DNA of 64,000 bases, taken from the NCBI RefSeq assembly GCF_009664365.1, contig NZ_CP044310.1, forward strand, positions 6,077,501-6,141,500, written 5' to 3'. Position 1 is the first letter of the stretch. Every line of letters starts with the position of its first letter. This DNA is from Paenibacillus xylanilyticus. Lineage in GTDB: Bacteria; Bacillota; Bacilli; Paenibacillales; Paenibacillaceae. Below are positions 40,582 through 49,494 of the stretch, in pieces. The notes beneath the pieces are model-generated. The model saw only the letters and a program-made list of their open reading frames with translations, did no database searches and was not told where the DNA came from. The translations under genes and the position numbers were made by a program.

Positions 40582-41586
40582 TTAATGCGAGAGATTCTTA
40601 GTAGGCTTCAGCTGCACCGGCAGACCGGAATCGGCCGATGCCAGCGCTGCTGTTGTAATCTCCTGTGTACGGCAGGCATCCGCGTAATCAGACAGAATCC
40701 GCGTACGGTCACCCGTCCGAAGAGCATGAATGAACGCCTCGTTCTCCCGCTCATACGGATTATGTCCTGCCGGAATCTCCTGACCTGCCATCGCGTGAGC
40801 AGCAGCACTCGGCAGCAGCAGACGATCCGGTGTCCAGTCCCATACTCCGGCTTCCGTGTAGAACTGAAGTCCGGCACCGCCTTCTCCATCCGGCAGCAGG
40901 CATGTATTGGCAATGCTCGCAATGGCACCGCTCTCCAGCTTAAGCGTAACATTCGCTACATCTGCTACGGTAACATGATCGTGCTTCTCATGCATCACAC
41001 GCTGGGCTGCTGCAGCATATACCTCAGTAACTTCTCCTGCACAGTACCGGAGCAAATCGACAATATGTGTTGTCTGCTCGACAAACTGTCCTCCGGATCC
41101 TTCCTGACGGCGCCACCAGGCTACGCCTGGCATACCGCCCATCCAGCGTCCAAGTGCCATGCCGATCGTCTGATCCTGCATTGCCCCCCGAAGCACCTGC
41201 GCAGCTTCCTGATAGCGGAAGTGATAACCTACCGAAGTAAGCAAACCTGTATCCTTCACCTGATCTAAAATCTTGCGCGGAATATCCATTCCTGTACTTA
41301 GTGGTTTCTCTACAAGGAAAGGGATGCCCCGACGAATCAGTTCCGATTCAATTGAACCATGTGACATTGGCGGAACGCAGATGTAAACTGCATCCAGCTT
41401 CTCCCCATCCAGCATATGTTCAAGCTCGCTGTAGCCGGCTGCGTCATACACGGAAGCCATCGCCTCAGCTTTCTCCAAGGTGGTCCCGAGCACACTTGCC
41501 ACACGGACGCCTTCCATTCGTGCCAAAATATCTGCATGGACTTTGCTGAACCAACCTGTTCCAATGATGCCGATCTGTAACGTCAT
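40582..41586 (-). CDS. Gfo/Idh/MocA-family NAD(P)-dependent oxidoreductase
   Basis: A 334-residue protein. The N-terminal Rossmann domain begins LQIGIIGTGWFSKVHAD and the conserved EKPLSTG near residue 92 is the family hallmark. The C-terminal alpha/beta domain has QFVEQTTHIVDLLRYCAGEV, the substrate-site region with its His. Members oxidise sugars or inositol-like polyols. It lies 68 bases from glpD on the same strand, so it could be read through from glpD, but no metabolic link is evident. Confidence 0.88.
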   Translation of the reverse strand: MTLQIGIIGTGWFSKVHADILARMEGVRVASVLGTTLEKAEAMASVYDAAGYSELEHMLDGEKLDAVYICVPPMSHGSIESELIRRGIPFLVEKPLSTGMDIPRKILDQVKDTGLLTSVGYHFRYQEAAQVLRGAMQDQTIGMALGRWMGGMPGVAWWRRQEGSGGQFVEQTTHIVDLLRYCAGEVTEVYAAAAQRVMHEKHDHVTVADVANVTLKLESGAIASIANTCLLPDGEGGAGLQFYTEAGVWDWTPDRLLLPSAAAHAMAGQEIPAGHNPYERENEAFIHALRTGDRTRILSDYADACRTQEITTAALASADSGLPVQLKPTKNLSH

Positions 41587-41654
41587 GGATGTAATCCCCT
41601 CTCTTTGTTACGCGCTTACATGTTCCATTCGACCCCATCATACAAAATCCTGCA

Positions 41655-43313
41655 TTATATTTTGCCAGATGCCCCCAATATCAGCCGGTCCAGCTCTTGT
41701 TCATACCCTGTTCTCTGCTCATCCGTCCAGTACAGCCGATCATTCATGTATTGGATAACTGCCGACTTATACTGACGCACCTCGTCAATTCGGAAAAATA
41801 AATCGCCTGTTCGTCGCACCAGGAAGTCTGCCGGGGTTACGGCCATTTCTTCCTCAATTGCATAATTCAGCATGAGCAGCAGTTCCTGCGGCATGCCATG
41901 CCGTTCGGCCTTGGCCCGTGGATCAGGCAGCCGGTCATACAGGGCATCCACATTGGATCCATAGGTACGAGCCAGCCGCTCTGCAGCTTGCCGATGGAGT
42001 CCGAGCGCTACCCCATCCTTAATCTTGCGCTCTACATAGACGGAATATCCTGCTGAGCCACCAACGTGCCCACCGGAAATCGGCAACTTCTTCGTTATGC
42101 ATGGCCCCATCGATTTCCCTGTTTCCTGCTTCAGCTCCCGAGCTGCCAGATCAACGACCATTTCAGCCATTTTGCGATACCCGGTCAGCTTGCCTCCCGC
42201 AATGGTGATCAGTCCGGAAGGGGAGACCCACACTTCATCCTTGCGTGAGATTTCGGAAGGACTCTTGCCCTCCTCATGGATTAATGGACGTATGCCAGCC
42301 CAGCCCGATTCCACATCTTCGGCACAAATCTGAATATCTGGAAACATGCCATTTACCGCATCGATTAGATAATCCCGATCTGCTTCAGAGATCAGAGGCT
42401 GCGCCGGGTCATCTCGGAAAACAGTATCCGTAGTACCCACGTATGTTTTGCCATCGCGTGGAACTGCGAAAACCATTCGCCCATCGGGGGTATCAAAATA
42501 TACTGCTTGCCGTAGAGGAAACCTTGATCCGTCGAACACCAGATGAATGCCTTTGGTCATTTGCAGCGTCTTGCCCTGACGTGAACCATCTACCTCGCGG
42601 AGTTCATCCACCCATGGACCCGAAGCATTGATGACCTTGCTTGCCCTTAATTGAACACGCTGGCCTGTGATCTGGTCCGTAGCCTGGATGCCAATGATCT
42701 TTCCATTTTCCTTCACAAATCCGCCTGCCTTTACATAATTCACAGCTTGTGCTCCACGCTTTACCGCTTCTTTCATCACTTCGATGGTAAGCCGTGCGTC
42801 ATCCGTCCGGTATTCCACATATAACCCGCCACCCAACAGTCCCTCTCGGCGCAGCAAAGGTTCGCTGTCCGAGACAGCTCCAGCGTTCAGCATCGTACGG
42901 CGCTCGCTGCGCTTCACACCCGCGAGCCGGTCATACACCATCAAACCAATCGAGGTGCTGAAGCGCCCAAACGTACCTCCCGTATAGATGGGCAGGAGCA
43001 TCGGCTCCGGTGTCGTCACATGAGGTCCATTTTCATAGACAATTGCCCGTTCGCGTCCTACCTCCGCTACCATTTTCACTTCAAACTGCTTCAGATATCG
43101 TAACCCTCCGTGGACCAGTTTGGTTGAACGGCTGGACGTGCCCGCTGCAAAATCCTGCATTTCAACCAGCGCGGTCTTCAGTCCGCGGGACACGGCATCA
43201 AGGGCAATGCCTGCCCCCGTGATCCCTCCGCCTATAACCAATATGTCAAAATGTGCATTCGCCATGGATTGAAGATACTCGCCGCGCATCGCTGCCGAGA
43301 AAGATGAAGTCAT
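41655..43313 (-). CDS. glpD: Aerobic glycerol-3-phosphate dehydrogenase
   Basis: About 552 residues. The FAD site ILVIGGGITGAGIALDAVSRG near residue 27 (ILVIGGGITGAGIALDA), the substrate region GTSSRSTKLVHGGLRYL and the C-terminal cap (MLNYAIEEEMAVTPADFLVRRT, split at EEEMAVTPADFLVRRT) identify GlpD. It oxidises glycerol-3-phosphate to dihydroxyacetone phosphate at the membrane and feeds electrons to menaquinone. ATG 43313 has GGGAGG seven bases upstream. A leader terminator at 43370-43420 fits control by the GlpP antiterminator encoded 2 kb upstream. Confidence 0.94.
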   Translation of the reverse strand: MTSSFSAAMRGEYLQSMANAHFDILVIGGGITGAGIALDAVSRGLKTALVEMQDFAAGTSSRSTKLVHGGLRYLKQFEVKMVAEVGRERAIVYENGPHVTTPEPMLLPIYTGGTFGRFSTSIGLMVYDRLAGVKRSERRTMLNAGAVSDSEPLLRREGLLGGGLYVEYRTDDARLTIEVMKEAVKRGAQAVNYVKAGGFVKENGKIIGIQATDQITGQRVQLRASKVINASGPWVDELREVDGSRQGKTLQMTKGIHLVFDGSRFPLRQAVYFDTPDGRMVFAVPRDGKTYVGTTDTVFRDDPAQPLISEADRDYLIDAVNGMFPDIQICAEDVESGWAGIRPLIHEEGKSPSEISRKDEVWVSPSGLITIAGGKLTGYRKMAEMVVDLAARELKQETGKSMGPCITKKLPISGGHVGGSAGYSVYVERKIKDGVALGLHRQAAERLARTYGSNVDALYDRLPDPRAKAERHGMPQELLLMLNYAIEEEMAVTPADFLVRRTGDLFFRIDEVRQYKSAVIQYMNDRLYWTDEQRTGYEQELDRLILGASGKI

Positions 43314-43369
43314 CGGTATGCCTCCCATTCATTTCCTTTATTTTTGCTAACCCATCTTCAAAAATGAAC

Positions 43370-43420
43370 AAAAAAAGACCACGTCATTCGCTGCAGCAAT
43401 TGCTGAGCGGTACGTGGTCT
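43370..43420 (-). terminator. glpD leader terminator (GlpP antitermination site)
   Basis: On the minus strand AGACCACGT and ACGTGGTCT pair and are followed by seven T, between the glpD promoter and its start codon. In Bacillus subtilis GlpP bound to glycerol-3-phosphate allows read-through of exactly such a leader terminator. Confidence 0.85.
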
Positions 43421-43459
43421 CTCCCGATCTCCAGACATCATTTTTTAACTTGTGCCTTA

Positions 43460-43488
43460 ATCCTATCACACATTTTGAGCGGCGTGAA
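43460..43488 (-). promoter_or_regulatory. Putative glpD promoter
   Basis: On the minus strand TTCACG (43483-43488) and TAGGAT (43460-43465) are 17 bases apart, about 140 bases before the start codon. The rest of 43489-43715 is AT-rich with no gene. Confidence 0.5.
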
Positions 43489-43715
43489 GGCCTGAAATGA
43501 CACATTATTCAAAAAAATTTCAAAAAATCGTTCTGTCCAAGGACGTAATTTCAAACTGATCCACTAACCTCTTTATTTTCCTAATCATGGATATATGCAT
43601 TTCGTTCTCCAGGAAAATATCCCCTGTAAGTTATGCATCATTTTCCACCAGTAATTATCATCTATTGAATTTGTTTAATGAAAAAGTACAAATAGCTATA
43701 TATTCATATTCCTAC

Positions 43716-45203
43716 TTATTTGAAGGACATGGCAGCCTTCACTGCTCGCTGCCAACCGGCGTACAGATCATTTCTGGTATCCTCTTCCATCAGCGAATTG
43801 AATACGCGCTCCGTGTTCTCATGATTCTTCAGCTCATCCGCACTTTCCCAGTATCCGACAGCAAGACCTGCCAAATAAGCTGCCCCCAGAGCCGTTGTCT
43901 CGTTCACCGTTGGACGCTCAACCGGAATGCCCAGAATGTCGCTCTGGAATTGCATCAGAAAGTCATTGGCCGCTGCACCGCCATCGACGCGTAACGAATC
44001 GACAGCAATCCCCGAATCGGATTCCATGGCCGCCAGGACATCTTTGGTCTGATACGCTAGCGCTTCAAGCGTCGCTCGAATAAAATGTTCCTTCGTGGTG
44101 CCGCGTGTCAGACCGAATACGGCGCCCTTGACCTCGCTGTCCCAATATGGACTACCTAGCCCGACGAAGGCCGGTACCATATACACACCATCTGTCGAGG
44201 GTACCCGTGCAGCATAATCCTCACTATCCTTGGAGGAACGCAGCATCCTTAATCCGTCACGAAGCCACTGAATGGCAGAACCCGCCACAAAAATGCTGCC
44301 TTCAAGTGCATACTCTACCTTGCCATCAACACCCCATGCGATCGTTGTGATCAATCCATGGTCCGACTTTACCGGATCTTTCCCGGTATTCATGAGCATG
44401 AAGCACCCGGTACCATATGTGTTTTTCATACTGCCCTTGTGATAACATCCCTGACCAAATAGAGCTGCCTGCTGATCCCCCGCTGCGCCAGCAATGGGAA
44501 CCCGGTGGCCGAAGAAATGATAATCCATCGTGTGCGCATACACTTCAGAGGAGCCTCGCACTTCCGGCAGCATTGCTTTTGGAATATCGAGAATATGGAG
44601 CAGTTCATCATCCCATTGCAGATCATAGATGTTGTACATCAATGTACGGGAAGCATTGGATACGTCCGTTACATGGGTACCTCCGCTGAGCTTCCAGATC
44701 AGCCAGCTGTCGATTGTGCCAAATAGCAGTTCTCCCTGCTCCGCGCGTTCACGCGCTCCTGGCACATGGTCCAGAACCCACTTGACTTTCGTACCGGAAA
44801 AATAGGGATCAATAAGCAGTCCCGTTTTCTCACGAAAAAGGTTAGCCAAGCCCTTCGTCTTCAGCTCATCACAGATATCAGCAGTTTGTCTCGACTGCCA
44901 GACTACCGCATTATAGATAGGGCGACCTGTTTCCTTATCCCACACCACAACCGTCTCGCGCTGGTTCGTAATCCCGATTCCGGCAATCTGAGCAGGCTTA
45001 ATGCCGCTCTCTGCCAAGCAAGAAGCCATAACCGCAAGAATGGAGCTCCAGATTTCATTCGCATTCTGCTCAACCCAACCCGGCTTGGGGAAGTACTGCG
45101 GAAACTCCTGCTGAGCAATATGTACAATCTCCCCATTGTGGTTAAACAAAATAGCCCGTGAACTCGTGGTTCCCTGATCAAGAGCCATAATATACTTTTC
45201 CAT
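43716..45203 (-). CDS. glpK: Glycerol kinase
   Basis: About 495 residues, normal for FGGY-family GlpK: MALDQGTTSSRAILFNHNG at the N-terminus, WVEQNANEIW, GITNQRETVVVWD, WQSRQTAD, IAGAAGDQQAALFGQG and VDGGAAANDFLMQFQSD. It phosphorylates glycerol to glycerol-3-phosphate with ATP. The segment YHFFGH contains the His that in low-GC Gram-positives is phosphorylated by the PTS protein HPr. ATG 45203 follows AGGAGGT by seven bases. It is co-transcribed with glpP. No glycerol facilitator gene glpF is present here. Confidence 0.95.
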   Translation of the reverse strand: MEKYIMALDQGTTSSRAILFNHNGEIVHIAQQEFPQYFPKPGWVEQNANEIWSSILAVMASCLAESGIKPAQIAGIGITNQRETVVVWDKETGRPIYNAVVWQSRQTADICDELKTKGLANLFREKTGLLIDPYFSGTKVKWVLDHVPGARERAEQGELLFGTIDSWLIWKLSGGTHVTDVSNASRTLMYNIYDLQWDDELLHILDIPKAMLPEVRGSSEVYAHTMDYHFFGHRVPIAGAAGDQQAALFGQGCYHKGSMKNTYGTGCFMLMNTGKDPVKSDHGLITTIAWGVDGKVEYALEGSIFVAGSAIQWLRDGLRMLRSSKDSEDYAARVPSTDGVYMVPAFVGLGSPYWDSEVKGAVFGLTRGTTKEHFIRATLEALAYQTKDVLAAMESDSGIAVDSLRVDGGAAANDFLMQFQSDILGIPVERPTVNETTALGAAYLAGLAVGYWESADELKNHENTERVFNSLMEEDTRNDLYAGWQRAVKAAMSFK

Positions 45204-45285
45204 ATCGACAACCTCCTGTTCGCATATTGCATCATTCGATATCCCAGGTGCCTGATTGACAGATGCAATAATGTTGAAATTCATG

Positions 45286-45867
45286 CTATTGTTTCGGTTC
45301 TGTAAGCGATTCCCCAAAATGTCGAATCAGGTCAAAATTGGACGTGGTCACCGCTGTTGCACCGGCCTGCAGCGCGAGCTCAACCTCTTGGGCAGACCGG
45401 ATCAGCCCTCCGGCAATAATGGGAATCCCCGTCCGTTCCGCTACCTCGGTAATAATATGCGGAATAACGCCAGGAAGCACTTCAATATAATCCGGCTGTG
45501 TCTTCGTCAGCAGTTGATAACTTTTCTCCAAGGCATTTGTATCCAGCAAAAACACCCGCTGAATCGCGGTGATCCCCTTTTGTTTCGCCTTTTGAATCAC
45601 TGTGGCCCGTGTAGAGATCAAACCCGCAGGACGAATATGCTGACACAAATATTCTGCCGCGTACTCATCGTTCTTCAGCCCTTGGACCAGATCGGCATGC
45701 AGCAGGATTTTTTTGCTTCGCCGCCTTGCCTCATCCAGCAAGCTGTTCAACTGGGCAATGTGGGTATCCAGCAAAACCCCATAGGTGTAAGGGCCATCAA
45801 TAATCGCTTCGAACTGCTTCATGCTCTTGGCAGCGGGTAACATGCTCTGTCCCTCAAATGGCACCAT
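45286..45867 (-). CDS. glpP: Glycerol-3-phosphate-responsive antiterminator GlpP
   Basis: A 193-residue TIM-barrel RNA-binding protein. Recognisable blocks are LPAAKSMKQFEAIIDG, KKILLHADLVQGLKNDEYAAEYL (split at HADLVQGLKNDEYAAEYL), TRATVIQKAKQKGI and PIIAGGLIRSAQEVELALQAG with GATAVTTSN. GlpP senses glycerol-3-phosphate and prevents termination in glp leader RNAs. It heads the glpP-glpK unit. It is the expected trans-acting partner of the glpD leader terminator. Confidence 0.93.
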   Translation of the reverse strand: MVPFEGQSMLPAAKSMKQFEAIIDGPYTYGVLLDTHIAQLNSLLDEARRRSKKILLHADLVQGLKNDEYAAEYLCQHIRPAGLISTRATVIQKAKQKGITAIQRVFLLDTNALEKSYQLLTKTQPDYIEVLPGVIPHIITEVAERTGIPIIAGGLIRSAQEVELALQAGATAVTTSNFDLIRHFGESLTEPKQ

Positions 45868-45897
45868 CGTTCCTCCTGCATCATTCAGATTGCCTAT

Positions 45898-45926
45898 ATT
45901 GTATAATCCGTATGGTAGATCGGCAA
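45898..45926 (-). promoter_or_regulatory. Promoter of glpP-glpK
   Basis: On the minus strand TTGCCG (45921-45926) and TACAAT (45898-45903) are 17 bases apart, giving a leader of only about 25 bases with no terminator. Confidence 0.65.
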
Positions 45927-45983
45927 GCAGAGCCCGGCACTAGAAAGCATCCCCATAGTGTTCATTGCTCTGTCGTAAACACC

Positions 45984-46035
45984 AAAAGGCCGTTGTCATA
46001 CACCCCTAAGGAGTGAACAACAACAGCCACTTTTT
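45984..46035. terminator. Terminator downstream of ribA
   Basis: GGC-C-GTTGT and ACAAC-A-GCC pair across a 23-base loop. It is followed by a short T-run on both strands; on the minus strand it ends the ribA transcript. Confidence 0.7.
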
Positions 46036-46110
46036 GTCGATTGCACAGCAAGATACCTTCACTGGAATCAACGCTAATTTAACACTTAAGGTTAACACTT
46101 AAGGTGAAAT

Positions 46111-46878
46111 TTAAGCCTGCGCATGCGGAAGCAGTACATCAGCCCCGGCCCAGCCATCATTCTCTGCCAAGTGACCCGAACGACTTACTTTCGTTTGCAG
46201 GTATTTCTCATTAAACGCCGAGCGATCGCCCCACAGCGGAACACGTCCACCCACATTCAGTCCCGCTTCCTGCAGTGCAGCCAGCTTCCGCGGATTGTTG
46301 GTAATCAACGTAACCGGTGCAGAACGCAGTGCACGCAATACAGCGATGGCATCGTCGTAGTTACGAGCATCATCCGTAAAGCCAAGCTGCAGGTTCGCAT
46401 CTACGGTATCCAGACCTTCCTCTTGGAGGATGTACGCCATCGCTTTGCTGAACAGACCGATCCCGCGACCTTCATGGTTCGCCAGGTAGAACAAGGCACC
46501 CGCTCCATGGGCTGCGATCATTTTCATGGATTGCTCCAGCTGGAAGCCGCAATCACAGCGCTTGCTGCCAAAAATATCGCCTGTATGACAGATGCTGTGC
46601 ATCCGGATCAGTGCTTCCTGCGCTTCGGCAAAATCGCCGTATACGAGCACACTCGACTGCTGACGTTCTGCCAGTTCTGCAGTAGCCAGCGATTCAATCA
46701 GCTCGCCGCTCTCCATGACCTTATCCGATTTCAGCCAGCTGTACCACTGGAATGTATGCGTCTCTCCATCCAGATTGACCGGGAGCTTAATCGGTCCAAC
46801 CAGATATATAAATTCTTTTCCACTCGGAAAAGTCTGGATTTTGGGGGCAAGTAGTTGAATAATATGTGAATTAATCAT
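46111..46878 (-). CDS. ribA: GTP cyclohydrolase II (stand-alone RibA)
   Basis: A 255-residue protein with no fused RibB domain. The zinc site is CHTGDIFGSKRCDCG (Cys-x10-Cys-x-Cys) near residue 95, followed by LYLANHEGRGIGL-type FYLANHEGRGIGLFSK, GFTDDARNYDDAIAVLRAL and LITNNPRKLAAL. The enzyme opens GTP to start riboflavin synthesis. Most Firmicutes use a fused RibBA inside the rib operon, so this copy is probably an extra, separately controlled enzyme. Three similar AGTAACT motifs lie upstream of its start. Confidence 0.9.
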   Translation of the reverse strand: MINSHIIQLLAPKIQTFPSGKEFIYLVGPIKLPVNLDGETHTFQWYSWLKSDKVMESGELIESLATAELAERQQSSVLVYGDFAEAQEALIRMHSICHTGDIFGSKRCDCGFQLEQSMKMIAAHGAGALFYLANHEGRGIGLFSKAMAYILQEEGLDTVDANLQLGFTDDARNYDDAIAVLRALRSAPVTLITNNPRKLAALQEAGLNVGGRVPLWGDRSAFNEKYLQTKVSRSGHLAENDGWAGADVLLPHAQA

Positions 46879-46988
46879 AATGTTTGTTTCCTCCTGTTAA
46901 GCCATTTGATATACAGATTGATTCGTATCCAGACCGAAAAAAGATCACTGGACGTTTATAGTACGTATCTATATTATTGTCATCATCA

Positions 46989-47063
46989 TTAGTTACTTTA
47001 TGTAAGCAAGTTTAAAATAAAAATTATATTGTGTCAAGTAACTTTTGTTTTTAAAGTAACTAA
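46989..47063. repeat. Three AGTAACT-type motifs, two as a 12-bp inverted repeat
   Basis: TTAGTTACTTTA (46989-47000) and TAAAGTAACTAA (47052-47063) are perfect inverse copies 51 bases apart; AAGTAACTT lies between them (47036-47044). They sit between ribA and the divergent sugar ABC operon and may be operator sites for either. Confidence 0.5.
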
Positions 47064-47084
47064 TAAAATCAGGATACGAAACCG

Positions 47085-47098
47085 ACACAAATTTGTGT
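47085..47098. promoter_or_regulatory. Perfect 14-base palindrome before the sugar ABC operon
   Basis: ACACAAATTTGTGT is a perfect palindrome. AGTTTATAAACT (47123-47134) is another 38 bases further on. Both lie within 120 bases of the binding-protein start codon. Confidence 0.45.
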
Positions 47099-47202
47099 TT
47101 CATTTTCGGAATATTGGGTATGAGTTTATAAACTGCTCATAGAATGATGTTGTAGTCCAAAGTACTTCATGCCTCGAACTTAACGATGAGGGGGTTGTGC
47201 AC

Positions 47203-48477
47203 ATGATCCGCCGGAAAAAAACCTGCTGGACAGCCATCATGATGGTCTGCGTCCTGCTTATAAGCGGATGCTCCATCTGGCCAGGACAAGACGATTCTGC
47301 GAACAACAAAAAGGTAGCGCTTACACTATGGTACTGGAACCGTTCCATTGATGATAAGCTGATTGCCAAGGCCAGGGAACAGTTCCCCAATATAGAACTG
47401 ACTGCCCAGAAGATCGGCGGTGACTTCAAGGCGAAGCTCAAGACAACGCTGGCCGCCAAATCAGGCGAGCCCGATATTGTTGCCCTAAACGACTGGATCA
47501 TGGAACTGTTCCCCAGTGAAGACCGTTTCTATAACCTGTATGATCTCGGCGCTGGGGACGTCGAAGACCAGTATCTTGAGTGGAAATGGAAGCAGGGCGT
47601 CACGCCCAGCGGACAGATGATCGGTTTCCCGATGGATACGGGACCGACAGCCCTCTTTTACCGGGCAGACCTCTTCAAGGAGGCTGGGCTGCCATCTGAA
47701 CCCGCTGAGGTAAGCCGTCAGCTGAATAGCTGGGAAGCATACGCCGCAGCAGGCGAACAGATCAAGGAGAAACTTGGGGGCAAGGTATTTCTAACCGATA
47801 ACATTGGAAGCGTTTACAATCAAGTCCTGTCCCAAGGAGCTGAGCGCTACTTCCGCCCGGATGGTTCGTTTATCGGCATGGATTCTCCTCTGGTACGAAC
47901 AAGCTGGGATACCGCCATTGATTTCAAGCAAAAGGGATTGCTGGCGAATGCAGACGGCTGGACTCCAGGCTGGAATGCAGCGATGAATAATGGGGAAATT
48001 GCCTCCTTCGTGGGTGCGGTCTGGATGAAGCAGGTGCTGCAGGAAGCCGCGCCAGATACATCGGGTAAATGGCGGGTGGCCCGTGCTCCTGGCGGAGATG
48101 GCAATAACGGCGGTTCGTTCCTGTCCATTCTGAAGTCCAGTGAGCATCCTCAGGAAGCCTTCGAGCTGGTGCGCTGGCTGCAGAGTCCGGAAAATCAGCT
48201 GGAGCAATATCAGACGTTGAACCTCTTCCCTTCTGCGCCGGGTGTGTTCGACTCTCCCGCCATGAAAGAAGAGGAGCCTTTCTTCGGCGGACAGGCGACA
48301 GGGTCTGTATTTGCCGAATCGGCACAGCATGTTCCAGACGCTTTTTTTGGTGAACGTTACCCATCGGTACACAACATTATTACCCGGCGCCTGAATGATG
48401 TCGCGAAGCAAAATGCCGATGCCCAGCAGGTCTGGACCGATACCGTACACCGCGTAGAGCGGGAACTCCAGCGTTGA
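47203..48477 (+). CDS. Sugar ABC importer substrate-binding lipoprotein
   Basis: About 424 residues. The signal peptide ends in LISGC (lipobox) near residue 21. The mature domain follows the family 1 extracellular binding-protein pattern (ALTLWYWNRSIDDKL, FKAKLKTTLAAKSGEPDIVALND, GFPMDTGPTALFYRADLFKEAGLP). It is the receptor for the two permeases downstream. ATG 47203 has GAGGGGG eight bases upstream; the in-frame GTG at 47197 is less likely. The carbohydrate is unknown; a uronate or gluconate-containing sugar is suggested only by the gluconokinase gene at the end of the operon. No ATPase gene is in the operon, so a shared MsmX-type ATPase is expected. Confidence 0.9.
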   Translation: MIRRKKTCWTAIMMVCVLLISGCSIWPGQDDSANNKKVALTLWYWNRSIDDKLIAKAREQFPNIELTAQKIGGDFKAKLKTTLAAKSGEPDIVALNDWIMELFPSEDRFYNLYDLGAGDVEDQYLEWKWKQGVTPSGQMIGFPMDTGPTALFYRADLFKEAGLPSEPAEVSRQLNSWEAYAAAGEQIKEKLGGKVFLTDNIGSVYNQVLSQGAERYFRPDGSFIGMDSPLVRTSWDTAIDFKQKGLLANADGWTPGWNAAMNNGEIASFVGAVWMKQVLQEAAPDTSGKWRVARAPGGDGNNGGSFLSILKSSEHPQEAFELVRWLQSPENQLEQYQTLNLFPSAPGVFDSPAMKEEEPFFGGQATGSVFAESAQHVPDAFFGERYPSVHNIITRRLNDVAKQNADAQQVWTDTVHRVERELQR

Positions 48478-48522
48478 CCTGAAGAACGTGTGTGTTCGAT
48501 ATCCGCATAAGGAGGAATTCAT

Positions 48523-49473
48523 ATGGCTGTAACCGAACCCCATCTCACTCCCGAACCCGGAGCCGTGCGTCCGGACCTGGATCGGAAGAAATCTCTTCTG
48601 TCCCAAATTTGGGAACATCGTGCCCTATATGCAGCGATCTCGCCGTTTTATATTCTCTTTGCCGTGTTTGGACTGTTTCCCATCGGTTTCTCATTGTACC
48701 TGGCCTTCCATAAGTGGGACGGCATTGGCGTAATGACCTACAATGGGCTGAACAATTTTAAATACATGCTGACGGATGCCGAGTTCTGGCAGGCTGTGGG
48801 CAATACATTCATGATCTGGATATACTCGACCATTCCCATGCTGTTCTTCGCCCTGATTGTTGCCTTTTTGCTGCATGCGCCGTTCGTGAAGTTCCGTACA
48901 CTGTTTCGGGTCGGTTACTTCCTTCCGAACGTCACCTCCATCGTGGCCGTGGCGATCATCTTTGGTGCACTGTTTGCCAACAACTATGGCTTTCTCAACT
49001 ATCTCCTGCAGTCGGTCGGGCTTCCGGTCGTGGAATGGCTTAATGCGCCTTGGGGTATTAAAGTGGCTATCTCCTCCATGGTCGTCTGGCGCTGGACGGG
49101 GTACAACGCTGTTATTTATCTCGCCGGACTTCAGAGTATACCGCAGACCTTGTATGAAGCAGCCAAAATTGACGGCGCATCCGGTATACAGTCCTTCTTC
49201 CGAATTACAATTCCGATGCTGCGCCCTGTAATTCTCTTCACGGTGATTACATCAACGATTGGCGGCATGCAGCTGTTCACCGAACCTCAGATTCTTGTGG
49301 GCAACGACGGCGGTGCAGGCGCAGCCGGAATGACCATTGTTCTGTACCTTTACCGTGAATCGTTCATCAACAACTACTTCGGATATGGTGCAGCGGTGGG
49401 TTGGGGTATGTTCCTCATTATCGCCCTGTTCTCCATCGTGAACTGGAAGCTTGTTCAAGGCAAGTCATCCTGA
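48523..49473 (+). CDS. Sugar ABC permease, MalF/UgpA type
   Basis: A 316-residue protein with a polar N-terminal tail (about 40 residues) and six transmembrane helices. The EAA loop reads YEAAKIDGASGIQSFFRITIP (near residues 210-230), typical of the CUT1 sugar permeases. ATG 48523 follows AAGGAGG. It pairs with the next permease (21 bases downstream). The large polar N-terminus is a common trait of the MalF/UgpA-like subunit. Confidence 0.92.
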   Translation: MAVTEPHLTPEPGAVRPDLDRKKSLLSQIWEHRALYAAISPFYILFAVFGLFPIGFSLYLAFHKWDGIGVMTYNGLNNFKYMLTDAEFWQAVGNTFMIWIYSTIPMLFFALIVAFLLHAPFVKFRTLFRVGYFLPNVTSIVAVAIIFGALFANNYGFLNYLLQSVGLPVVEWLNAPWGIKVAISSMVVWRWTGYNAVIYLAGLQSIPQTLYEAAKIDGASGIQSFFRITIPMLRPVILFTVITSTIGGMQLFTEPQILVGNDGGAGAAGMTIVLYLYRESFINNYFGYGAAVGWGMFLIIALFSIVNWKLVQGKSS

Positions 49474-49494
49474 TGTGACAAGGGGGGAGCGCTC

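Noticed and set aside
43460..43500. A CcpA cre site near the glpD promoter
   Set aside because: No sequence matches the cre consensus well enough; catabolite control may act elsewhere.
43587..43994. A 135-codon plus-strand frame between glpD and glpK
   Set aside because: Half of it overlaps the glpK 3' end in antisense, the rest is AT-rich intergenic DNA, and no ribosome binding site precedes it.
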